NCBI RefSeq assembly: GCF_014191875.1
Contig: NZ_JACHXD010000009.1
Span: forward strand, 62,001-126,000
From: Pseudoduganella violacea
Lineage (GTDB): Bacteria > Pseudomonadota > Gammaproteobacteria > Burkholderiales > Burkholderiaceae_D
DNA length: 64,000 nt
Reading direction: 5' to 3'
Below, piece after piece: positions 56,819-64,000 of this stretch; positions within the stretch are counted from its first letter, which is position 1, and each line of letters starts with the position of its first letter. A model generated the notes under the pieces. That model searched no databases and had not been told where the DNA came from. It saw nothing but the letters and a program-made list of their open reading frames with translations. A program made the position numbers and the translations under genes.

Positions 56819-57198
56819 ACGAGAATATCCGCATCGATAAGTGGTTGTGGGCGGCGCGCTTCTTCAAAACACGCAGCCTGGCCTGCGAAGCCATCGACAA
56901 GGGCAAGGTCAAGCTGGACGGCGAGCGCGTGAAGCCGGCGCGCAACGTCAAGCCGGGCGACAAGCTGCACATCGATAACGGTTCGGACGAGTGGGAAGTG
57001 CTGGTGCTGGGCCTGTCGGGCAAGCGCGAAGCGGCGCCCATCGCCCGTACCTTGTACGAGGAAAGCGCGGCCTCCATCGCGCGCCGCGCCGCCGAGCAGG
57101 AAAGGCGCAAACTGTTCCGCGAACCGGGCGCCGATTTCAAGGGCCGCCCCACCAAACGCGACCGCCGCCAGTGGGACCGCGCCACCGGCGACGAGTGA
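56815..57198 (+). CDS. hslR: S4-domain RNA-binding protein, Hsp15-like
   Basis: The 127-residue protein has an S4 domain (IRIDKWLWAARFFKTRSLAC, then KGKVKLDGERVKPARNVKPGD) and a basic C-terminus (GRPTKRDRRQWDRA) as in Hsp15. Hsp15 recycles 50S subunits carrying peptidyl-tRNA after heat shock. The start is TTG 56815, overlapping the clsB stop (TTGA), with AGGG nine bases upstream. Confidence 0.93.
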   Translation: MNENIRIDKWLWAARFFKTRSLACEAIDKGKVKLDGERVKPARNVKPGDKLHIDNGSDEWEVLVLGLSGKREAAPIARTLYEESAASIARRAAEQERRKLFREPGADFKGRPTKRDRRQWDRATGDE

Positions 57199-57255
57199 TA
57201 TCACCAGGCGTATTGCTGCAACGCATCAATAGAACGCCGACTCTAACAATCCCGT

Positions 57256-57283
57256 TTGACATTTATCCCCCACTGGATAATAG
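57256..57283 (+). promoter_or_regulatory. Putative promoter for the TetR-family gene
   Basis: TTGACA (57256-57261) is a perfect -35 box; TAATAG (57278-57283) lies 16 bp later as a -10 candidate. The GTG start is 80 bp downstream. Confidence 0.5.
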
Positions 57284-57362
57284 TACGAGCGTTCGCAATT
57301 CTTTTTACACGAAGCAAATCCGCAGAGCGAGAATAGGTTTTTCTCCTGATACGGATTTAAAA

Positions 57363-57986
57363 GTGAGTGCCATTCTTATTAATACTTCGACAAAATTTAT
57401 GCGCAAGGGCGAAATGACTCGCGCTGCCATTTTGGATGTGGCGCTGGACCTGGCCAGCCGTGACGGGCTGGAAGGCCTGACCATCGGTTTGCTCGCCGAC
57501 CGCATGAATATGAGCAAATCGGGAGTATTCGCGCATTTCGGTTCGCGTGAAGACTTGCAGCTGGAAGTTGTGAAGCTGTACCACCGCCGTTTCGAGCAGG
57601 AAGTGTTCTATCCCAGCGTCAAGGAGCCGCGCGGCCTGCCGCGTTTGCGCGCCATGTTCGCGCGCTGGGTCAAGCGCGTCAGCGTCGAGATCGCGTCGGG
57701 CTGCATCTATATCAGTGGCGCCGTCGAATACGACGACCGTCCGGGACCGATCCGCGAGGAACTGGTGTCGATGGTGGCGGCCTGGCAGGGCGCCTTGCTG
57801 CGCTGTGCCCACCAGGCGACCGAATGCGGCCACCTGAAAGCCGATACGGATGCCCAGCAGCTGGTCTACGAGATGTATGGCCTGATCCTGGCCCTGCACC
57901 ACGATGCGCGCTTCCTGCGCATCCCGGGCAGTCTGGAACGCGCCAGCGTCGGTTTCGAACGCTTGATCGAGAACTACAAAGCTTAA
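57363..57986 (+). CDS. TetR-family regulator of the beta-oxidation operon
   Basis: The 207-residue protein has TRAAILDVALDLASRDGLEGL and the HTH LLADRMNMSKSGVFAHFGSRED, then a large ligand domain (YDDRPGPIREELVSMV). It lies 58 bp upstream of the acyl-CoA dehydrogenase operon on the same strand and probably represses it until an acyl-CoA binds, as FadR/PsrA-type TetR proteins do. The start GTG 57363 has CGGA upstream; ATG 57399 (MRKGEMTRAA) is an alternative giving 195 residues. Confidence 0.9.
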   Translation: MSAILINTSTKFMRKGEMTRAAILDVALDLASRDGLEGLTIGLLADRMNMSKSGVFAHFGSREDLQLEVVKLYHRRFEQEVFYPSVKEPRGLPRLRAMFARWVKRVSVEIASGCIYISGAVEYDDRPGPIREELVSMVAAWQGALLRCAHQATECGHLKADTDAQQLVYEMYGLILALHHDARFLRIPGSLERASVGFERLIENYKA

Positions 57987-58044
57987 GCTGCGCCCCGCGC
58001 AGCATGTCACCAATCTTAATTATTTAGCCGTCAGGAGATAAATC

Positions 58045-59835
58045 ATGGGTCAATACGTCGCGCCAATCCGGGATATGCAATTCGTTCTGCATGAGTTCCT
58101 GAAAGTGGAAGAACAGCTCAAGGAACTGCCGGCCCACGCGGAAACCGACGCCGACATCATCAACCAGGTGCTGGAAGAAGGCGCGAAGTTCACGTCCGAA
58201 GTGCTGTTCCCGCTGAACCACTCGGGCGACCGCGAAGGCTGCCACCATGATCCGGTCGCGAAAACCGTGACCACTCCAAAAGGCTTTAAAGAAGCTTACA
58301 AACAATACGTGGAAGGCGGCTGGGCCGCGCTGGCCTGCGATCCGGAATACGGCGGCCAGGGCCTGCCGATCGTTCTGAACAACTCCTTCTACGAGATGCT
58401 GAACTCCTCCAACCAGGCCTGGTCCATGTACCCGGGCCTGTCGCACGGCGCCTACGAGTGCCTGCTGGAGCACGGCACCGACGAACAGAAGAAAACCTAT
58501 CTGCCGAAACTGGTGTCCGGCGAATGGACCGGCACCATGTGCCTGACCGAACCGCACTGCGGCACCGACTTGGGCCTGCTGCGTTCGAAAGCCATCCCTG
58601 AAGCCGACGGCTCCTGGACCATCACCGGCAACAAGATCTTCATCTCGGCCGGCGAACACGATATGTCCGAAAACATCCTGCACCTGGTGCTGGCCCGCGT
58701 GCCGGACGCGCCGGAAGGCTCGAAAGGCATCTCCCTGTTCCTGGTGCCGAAATACCTGCCGACCGCCGACGGCGGCATCGGCGCGCGCAACCCGATCACC
58801 TGCGGCGCCATCGAAGAGAAGATGGGCATCCACGGCAACTCGACCTGCCAGATGAACCTGGACGGCGCCAAGGGCTGGATCATCGGCCAGCCGAACAAAG
58901 GCCTGAACGCCATGTTCGTGTTCATGAACGCCGCCCGCCTGGGCGTGGGCATGCAGTCCCTGGGCCTGACCGAAGTCGCTTACCAGAACGCCCTGGTGTA
59001 CGCCAAGGACCGTCTGCAGATGCGCAGCCTGTCCGGCGTGAAAGCACCGGAAAAAGCGGCCGATCCGATCATCGTGCACCCGGACGTGCGCCGCATGCTG
59101 CTGACCGCCAAGGCCTACGCCGAAGGCGCGCGCGCCTTCTCGTCCTACGTGGCGCTGCAGATCGACCGCGAACTGCACCACCCTGACGAAGAAGTGCGCA
59201 AGGACGCCGCCGACGAAGTGGCGCTGCTGACGCCGATCATCAAGGCCTTCATCACCGACAACGCATGGATTGCGACCTCGGAAGCGATGCAGGTGTACGG
59301 CGGCCACGGCTACATCTCCGAGTGGGGCATGGAGCAGTATGTGCGCGACGCCCGCATCAACCTGATTTACGAAGGCACCAACACCATCCAGTCGCTGGAC
59401 CTGCTGGGCCGCAAGATCCTGATGGACAACGGCGCCAAGCTGCGCAAGTTCGGCGAGAAAATCCGCGCCTTCGTGGAAGACAACGGCACCGACGAAGCGC
59501 TGTCCGAGTTCATCACCCCGCTGGGCGACCTGGGCGAGAAAGTCACCAAGCTGACCATGGAAATCGGCATGAAAGCCTTCCAGAGCCAGGACGAAGTGGG
59601 CGCCGCCGCCGTGCCTTACCTGCGCGTCGTGGGCCATCTGGTGTACAGCTACTTCTTCGCGCAAATGGCCAAGATCGCACTGGAAAAAGAAGGCTCGGGC
59701 GACAACTTCTACAAAGCCAAGCTGGCGACCGCGCGCTTCTACTTCGCTCGCCTGCAACCTGAAACCGCAACCTTGATTCGCCAGGCACGTTCGGGCGCCG
59801 CCAGCCTGATGGCACTCGACGCTGATCTGTTCTAA
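58045..59835 (+). CDS. Acyl-CoA dehydrogenase
   Basis: The 596-residue enzyme begins MGQYVAPIRDMQFVLHEFLK (AcdC N-terminal type) and has the FAD-binding core with CLTEPHCGTDLGLLRSKA and TGNKIFISAGEHD, the catalytic Glu segment YEGTNTIQSLDLLGRKI, and a C-terminal domain of about 130 residues. Such long dehydrogenases oxidise medium/long-chain acyl-CoA in betaproteobacterial fad operons. GGAG is eight bases before the ATG. It is the first gene of a four-gene operon. Confidence 0.95.
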   Translation: MGQYVAPIRDMQFVLHEFLKVEEQLKELPAHAETDADIINQVLEEGAKFTSEVLFPLNHSGDREGCHHDPVAKTVTTPKGFKEAYKQYVEGGWAALACDPEYGGQGLPIVLNNSFYEMLNSSNQAWSMYPGLSHGAYECLLEHGTDEQKKTYLPKLVSGEWTGTMCLTEPHCGTDLGLLRSKAIPEADGSWTITGNKIFISAGEHDMSENILHLVLARVPDAPEGSKGISLFLVPKYLPTADGGIGARNPITCGAIEEKMGIHGNSTCQMNLDGAKGWIIGQPNKGLNAMFVFMNAARLGVGMQSLGLTEVAYQNALVYAKDRLQMRSLSGVKAPEKAADPIIVHPDVRRMLLTAKAYAEGARAFSSYVALQIDRELHHPDEEVRKDAADEVALLTPIIKAFITDNAWIATSEAMQVYGGHGYISEWGMEQYVRDARINLIYEGTNTIQSLDLLGRKILMDNGAKLRKFGEKIRAFVEDNGTDEALSEFITPLGDLGEKVTKLTMEIGMKAFQSQDEVGAAAVPYLRVVGHLVYSYFFAQMAKIALEKEGSGDNFYKAKLATARFYFARLQPETATLIRQARSGAASLMALDADLF

Positions 59836-59852
59836 GAACCTAGAGGATAAAC

Positions 59853-62252
59853 ATGACTAACTTCACCGTGAAAAAAGTAGCCGTGCTGGGCGCCGGCGTG
59901 ATGGGCGCGCAGATCGCCGCCCACTGCGTCAACGCCAAAGTGCCGGTCGTGCTGTTTGATCTGCCGGGAAAAGAAGGTACGCCGAAGAACGGCATCGTCC
60001 TGCGCGCCATCGAGAACCTGAAAAAGCTGTCGCCCGCGCCGTTCGGCGACAAGGCCGACGCTGAACTGATCCAGGTCGCCAACTACGAAGACAATCTGGA
60101 CCTGCTGGCCGGCTGCGACCTGATCATCGAAGCGATCGCCGAGCGCATGGACTGGAAGCATGACCTGTACAAGAAGGTCGCGCCGCACATCGCGCAAAAC
60201 GCCATCTTCGCCTCCAACACCTCGGGCCTGTCGATCAACAAGCTGGCCGACGGCTTCGACGCGGAATTGAAGGCGCGCTTCTGCGGCGTGCACTTCTTCA
60301 ACCCGCCGCGCTATATGCATCTGGTGGAACTGATCCCGACCGCCGCCACCAAGCCGGAAATCCTGGACCAGCTGGAAACCTTCCTGACCTCGGTGCTGGG
60401 CAAGGGCGTGGTGCGCGCGAAAGACACCCCGAACTTCATCGCCAACCGCGTGGGCATCTTCGGCATGCTGGCCACCATCCATGAAGCCGAGAAGTTCGGC
60501 CTGTCCGTGGACGTGGTCGACGACCTGACCGGCGCCAAGCTGGGCCGCGCCAAGTCCGGTACCTTCCGTACCGCGGACGTGGTGGGCCTGGATACCATGG
60601 GCCACGTGATCAAGACCATGCAGGACAACCTGGCGGACGATCCCTTCTTCGGCGTCTACAAGACCCCGGCCGTGCTGGCGAAACTGATCGAGGGCGGCGC
60701 CCTGGGCCAGAAAACCGGCGCCGGCTTCTACAAAAAAGTGGGCAAGGAAATCCAGCGTCTGGACTTCGCTTCCGGCGAGTACGTTGCCGGCGGCGCGAAA
60801 GCGGCCGACATCATCGGCCGCATCCTGAAAGAGAAAGACCCGGTCAAGAAATTCAAGGCGCTGCGCGAATCGACCAACCCGCAAGGCCAGTTCCTGTGGG
60901 CGATCTTCCGCGACGCCTTCCACTACATCGCCTACCACCTGGAATCGATCGCCGACAACGCGCGCGACATCGACTTCGCCATGCGCTGGGGCTTCGGCTG
61001 GAGCGTTGGCCCGTTCGAGACCTGGCAAGCAGCCGGCTGGAACCAGATCGCCGAGTGGGTGAAACAGGATATCGACGAAGGCAAGGCGCTGTGCAACGCA
61101 CCGCTGCCAGCCTGGGTGTTCGAAGGTCAGGTAGCCGAGAAGGGCGTGCATACCCCTGAAGGCTCCTACTCCGCCATCTCCAAATCCTTCGTGCCGCGTT
61201 CCGACCTGGCCGTGTACCAGCGCCAGGAATTCCGCGCGCCGGTGTTCGGCAGCGGCGGCGCTGACGCCAAGACCGCCGGCACCACCGTCTTCGAAGACGA
61301 CTCCGTGCGCCTGTGGCACTCCGGCGACGAAGTGCTGGTGATCTCGCTGAAAACCAAAATGCACGTGATCGGCGACGGCGTGATCAAAGGCCTGCAGCGC
61401 GGCATGGCCGAAGCTGAAAAGAACTTCAAAGGCCTGGTGATCTGGAACACCGACGCAGCCGAAGGCGGCGCCTTCTCGGCCGGCGCCGACCTGCAATCGG
61501 CCCTGCCAGCCTTCATGGCCGGCGGCGCGAAAGCGGTCGACCCGATCATCCGCGAACTGCAAGACACCTTCATGGCCATGAAGTATTCCAACGTGCCGGT
61601 GGTGGCAGCGGTGGCTGGCCTGGCCCTGGGTGGCGGCTGCGAAATGGCGCTGCACGCGTCCAAGCGCGTGGCTTCGATCGAGTCCTATATCGGCCTGGTG
61701 GAAGTGGGCGTGGGCCTGATCCCTGCCGGCGGCGGCCTGAAAGAGGCGGCTGTGCGCGCCAACAAGGAAGCCAAGGGCAACGACATCCTGCAATTCCTGA
61801 AAACCGGCTTCACCAACGCGGCAACCGCGAACGTGGCGAAATCGGCTCTGGAAGCGCGCGCCATGGGCTATCTGAAAGAAGACGACGTGATCGTGTTCAA
61901 CCCGTATGAACTGCTGCATGTGGCCAAAGTGACCGCGCGCTCCATGTTCGACGCGGGCTACCGCGCGCCGATCCAGCGTCCGGTGACGGTTACTGGCCGC
62001 TACGGCTGGGCCACCATCCGTGGCCAGCTGGTGAATATGCGCGACGGCGGCTTCATCTCCGCCCACGACTACAAGCTGGGCGACATGATCGCCGAGATCG
62101 TGAGCGGTGGCGACATCGACCAGGGCAGCGTGGTGAGCGAACAGTGGCTGCTGGATATGGAACGCAAAGCCTTCCTGGAATTGCTGAACCATCCGAAGAC
62201 GCAAGAGCGCATCATGGGCATGCTGCAAACCGGTAAGCCGGTGCGCAACTAA
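59853..62252 (+). CDS. 3-hydroxyacyl-CoA dehydrogenase/enoyl-CoA hydratase fusion
   Basis: The 799-residue protein has an N-terminal NAD-binding domain (VLGAGVMGAQIAAHCVNA), a C-terminal half of the dehydrogenase (HFFNPPRYMHLVELIPT), and a crotonase domain from about residue 480 with ALGGGCEMALHASKRVAS and VGLIPAGGG. This order (dehydrogenase then hydratase) is FadN-like and opposite to E. coli FadB. It performs two steps of beta-oxidation. AGAGGA precedes the ATG; it lies 17 bp after the acyl-CoA dehydrogenase. Confidence 0.95.
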   Translation: MTNFTVKKVAVLGAGVMGAQIAAHCVNAKVPVVLFDLPGKEGTPKNGIVLRAIENLKKLSPAPFGDKADAELIQVANYEDNLDLLAGCDLIIEAIAERMDWKHDLYKKVAPHIAQNAIFASNTSGLSINKLADGFDAELKARFCGVHFFNPPRYMHLVELIPTAATKPEILDQLETFLTSVLGKGVVRAKDTPNFIANRVGIFGMLATIHEAEKFGLSVDVVDDLTGAKLGRAKSGTFRTADVVGLDTMGHVIKTMQDNLADDPFFGVYKTPAVLAKLIEGGALGQKTGAGFYKKVGKEIQRLDFASGEYVAGGAKAADIIGRILKEKDPVKKFKALRESTNPQGQFLWAIFRDAFHYIAYHLESIADNARDIDFAMRWGFGWSVGPFETWQAAGWNQIAEWVKQDIDEGKALCNAPLPAWVFEGQVAEKGVHTPEGSYSAISKSFVPRSDLAVYQRQEFRAPVFGSGGADAKTAGTTVFEDDSVRLWHSGDEVLVISLKTKMHVIGDGVIKGLQRGMAEAEKNFKGLVIWNTDAAEGGAFSAGADLQSALPAFMAGGAKAVDPIIRELQDTFMAMKYSNVPVVAAVAGLALGGGCEMALHASKRVASIESYIGLVEVGVGLIPAGGGLKEAAVRANKEAKGNDILQFLKTGFTNAATANVAKSALEARAMGYLKEDDVIVFNPYELLHVAKVTARSMFDAGYRAPIQRPVTVTGRYGWATIRGQLVNMRDGGFISAHDYKLGDMIAEIVSGGDIDQGSVVSEQWLLDMERKAFLELLNHPKTQERIMGMLQTGKPVRN

Positions 62253-62261
62253 GCCTGGCTC

Positions 62262-62759
62262 ATGTCCATCCTGTCGCTGGCATTTAAAGTCCTGTTGAAA
62301 GTGAAACCGAGCATGGTTTATGAACGCATCAAGCAGCATATGACGGAGTCGCTGCCTTTCGTGCGCCTGCTGGGCATCCGCATCGAGAGCATCGGCGCCG
62401 GCACGGCCGAAGTCGTGCTGCCGGACGATCCCAAGCTGCATAACCATCTCGGCACACAGCACGCAGGCGCTTTGTTCACGCTGGCCGAAACCGCGTCCGG
62501 CGCGGCCATGGCAGGCGGCTTCGCCGACCTGATCATGGACATGCGCCCGGTCGCCAAGGAATCGCGTATCCAGTACCAGAAGGTCGCCAAGGGCGCTACG
62601 CGCGCCAGCGGCCGGGTGCCGGGCGACTTGGCGGCGCTCAAGGCGCAGCTGAAAGAACAGGGCAAGGTGGCCTTCCCGGTGAATGTCGACGTGTTCGACG
62701 CCGAAGGCACGCTGGCCGCACAAGTGCAGGTGGACTGGTATCTGTCCGCGAAACGCTAA
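62262..62759 (+). CDS. Hotdog-fold thioesterase (PaaI/DUF4442)
   Basis: The 165-residue protein has HNHLGTQHAGALFTLAETAS, the hotdog active-site region with the acidic residue in AETASG, and a second strand QVDWYLSAKR. PaaI/DUF4442 thioesterases hydrolyse acyl-CoA. Placed in a fad operon, it could release CoA when intermediates accumulate. It is 9 bp after the fusion gene and 28 bp before the thiolase. Confidence 0.9.
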   Translation: MSILSLAFKVLLKVKPSMVYERIKQHMTESLPFVRLLGIRIESIGAGTAEVVLPDDPKLHNHLGTQHAGALFTLAETASGAAMAGGFADLIMDMRPVAKESRIQYQKVAKGATRASGRVPGDLAALKAQLKEQGKVAFPVNVDVFDAEGTLAAQVQVDWYLSAKR

Positions 62760-62787
62760 TCGATCACCAAATATTCGAAAGCACAAA

Positions 62788-63984
62788 ATGAGCAAACAAC
62801 TTCAAGAAGCATACATCGTCGCCGCGACCCGCACCCCGATCGGCAAGGCGCCGCGCGGCATGTTCAACAAGACCCGCCCGGACGATCTGCTGGTGCACGC
62901 CATCAAGGGCGCCATGGCCGCCGTGCCGAACCTGGACCCGGCCCTGATCATCGACGCCATCATCGGCTGCTCCTTCCCGGAAGCGGAACAAGGCTTCAAT
63001 ATCGCGCGTAACTCCGTGGTGCTGGCAGGCCTGCCGAACACCGTGGGCGGCGTCACCGTCAACCGCTACTGCGCATCGGGCATCACCGCCCTGGCCATGG
63101 CGGCCGACCGCATCCGCGTGGGCGAAGCCGACGTGATGATCGCCGGCGGCGTGGAATCGATGTCCATGGTGCCGATGATGGGCCACCACCCATCGATCAA
63201 TATGGACACCTTCAAGGACGAGAACGTGGGCCTGGCCTACGGCATGGGCCTGACCGCCGAAAAAGTGGCGCAGCAATGGAAAGTGTCGCGCGAAGACCAG
63301 GACGCCTTCGGCCTGGAATCGCACCGCAAAGCCATCGCCGCCCAGCAGGCCGGCCTGTTCAAGGACGAGATCACCCCGGTCGAAATCACCACCCGCACGC
63401 CTGACCTGAAGTCCGGCGAAATCAAGGTCGGCAAGCGCACCGTGGACGCCGACGAAGGCCCGCGCGCCGACGCCTCGATGGAATCGATGGCCAAGCTGAA
63501 GCCCGTCTTCGCCAACAAAGGTTCCGTGACCGCCGCCACCTCCTCGCAGATGTCGGACGGCGCTGGTGCCCTGATCGTGGTCAGCGAAAAAATCCTGAAA
63601 GAGCACAACCTGACCCCGCTGGCCAAGTTCTCCTCCTTCGCCGTGCGCGGCGTGCCGCCGGAAATCATGGGCATCGGCCCGAAAGTGGCGATTCCAGCCG
63701 CTTGCGCCGCCGCCGGCATCACCCAGGACCAGCTGGACTGGATCGAGCTGAATGAAGCCTTCGCCGCGCAGGCGCTGGCCGTGATCCGCGACCTGAACCT
63801 GGACACCAGCAAAGTGAACCCGCTGGGCGGCGCGATCGCCCTGGGCCACCCGCTGGGCGCGACGGGCGCCATCCGTGCCGCCACCGTGGTGCACGCCCTG
63901 CGCCGCAACAGCCTGAAATACGGCATGGTGACGATGTGCGTGGGCGCCGGCATGGGCGCAGCTGGTATCATCGAACGAGTGTAA
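62788..63984 (+). CDS. Acetyl-CoA C-acyltransferase (thiolase)
   Basis: The 398-residue thiolase has the nucleophilic Cys in NRYCASGITALAMAA, GGVESMSMVP, the GHPLGATGAI signature and a C-terminal Cys in MVTMCVGAGMGAAGI. It completes beta-oxidation by thiolysis of 3-ketoacyl-CoA. It is the last gene seen in the operon; it stops 16 bp before the window ends. ATG 62788 is chosen; an upstream frame lies in the thioesterase. Confidence 0.96.
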   Translation: MSKQLQEAYIVAATRTPIGKAPRGMFNKTRPDDLLVHAIKGAMAAVPNLDPALIIDAIIGCSFPEAEQGFNIARNSVVLAGLPNTVGGVTVNRYCASGITALAMAADRIRVGEADVMIAGGVESMSMVPMMGHHPSINMDTFKDENVGLAYGMGLTAEKVAQQWKVSREDQDAFGLESHRKAIAAQQAGLFKDEITPVEITTRTPDLKSGEIKVGKRTVDADEGPRADASMESMAKLKPVFANKGSVTAATSSQMSDGAGALIVVSEKILKEHNLTPLAKFSSFAVRGVPPEIMGIGPKVAIPAACAAAGITQDQLDWIELNEAFAAQALAVIRDLNLDTSKVNPLGGAIALGHPLGATGAIRAATVVHALRRNSLKYGMVTMCVGAGMGAAGIIERV

Positions 63985-64000
63985 TACGCATCCACAAGAG

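Noticed and set aside
59832..62795. A 987-codon open frame on the minus strand
   Set aside because: It lies antisense to the dehydrogenase/hydratase fusion and has shadow composition, with no recognisable motif.

Overview
The window is GC-rich chromosomal DNA from a betaproteobacterium, most likely Oxalobacteraceae (Massilia/Duganella/Janthinobacterium-like). The evidence is the gene content and order: lolB-ispE-tRNAGln-prs-rplY-pth, kdsD-kdsC-lptCAB-rpoN-hpf, ptsN-hprK-rapZ, ubiE/ubiJ/ubiB, and a very large FAD/Fe-S oxidoreductase. The genus is inferred from general knowledge, not from a search. Coding density is high, many gene pairs overlap by ATGA or TGATG, and no rRNA, CRISPR array, insertion sequence or prophage was seen.

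Layout. 1-12.4 kb: the end of a dGTPase gene, a small coiled-coil membrane protein, a minus-strand operon mutM / dynamin-like GTPase / mutY, then the plus-strand TPR lipoprotein-lolB-ispE-tRNAGln-prs-rplY-pth block, a DinB-family gene and ychF. 12.5-20.2 kb is the most accessory part: a vapB antitoxin beside a wrecked vapC, ArsR with an SRPBCC protein, a stand-alone ClpP, a TetR regulator divergent from a DMT exporter, a methyltransferase, two SnoaL-like proteins, an AraC regulator and a NYN-LOTUS protein. 20.3-24.3 kb: MOSC protein, DUF484-like/GGDEF diguanylate cyclase, CPA2 antiporter.

24.4-34 kb is an envelope and nitrogen-sigma block: kdsD-kdsC make KDO, lptC-lptA-lptB export LPS, and rpoN and hpf follow. 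The PTS-Ntr regulators ptsN-hprK-rapZ lie beyond but on the opposite strand, with a hydrolase and a VOC gene between. 34.3-43.4 kb: queF, ilvA, a YqaA-like membrane protein, a 1336-residue FAD/4Fe-4S oxidoreductase, HIT and DUF971 proteins, and a two-gene PIN-like cassette. 43.5-48.2 kb: ubiE, a Tim44-like protein, ubiJ, ubiB and a TPMT-type methyltransferase.

48.2-57.2 kb: a possible PEP-CTERM-like mini-gene, FmdB zinc ribbon, DUF502, aspS, nudB, an HD-GYP/histidine kinase pair, an EEP phosphatase with clsB, and an hslR-like S4 protein. 57.3-64 kb: a TetR regulator followed by a fatty-acid beta-oxidation operon (acyl-CoA dehydrogenase, fused hydroxyacyl-CoA dehydrogenase/enoyl-CoA hydratase, thioesterase, thiolase).

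Most of the window is ordinary core chromosome. No complete, clearly new system was found. The best leads are a duplicated, synonymously diverged hprK 3' end, a PIN-like two-gene cassette with a doubtful active site, a dynamin-like GTPase inside the mutM-mutY operon, a 59-bp near-perfect palindrome, and a structured rplY leader.
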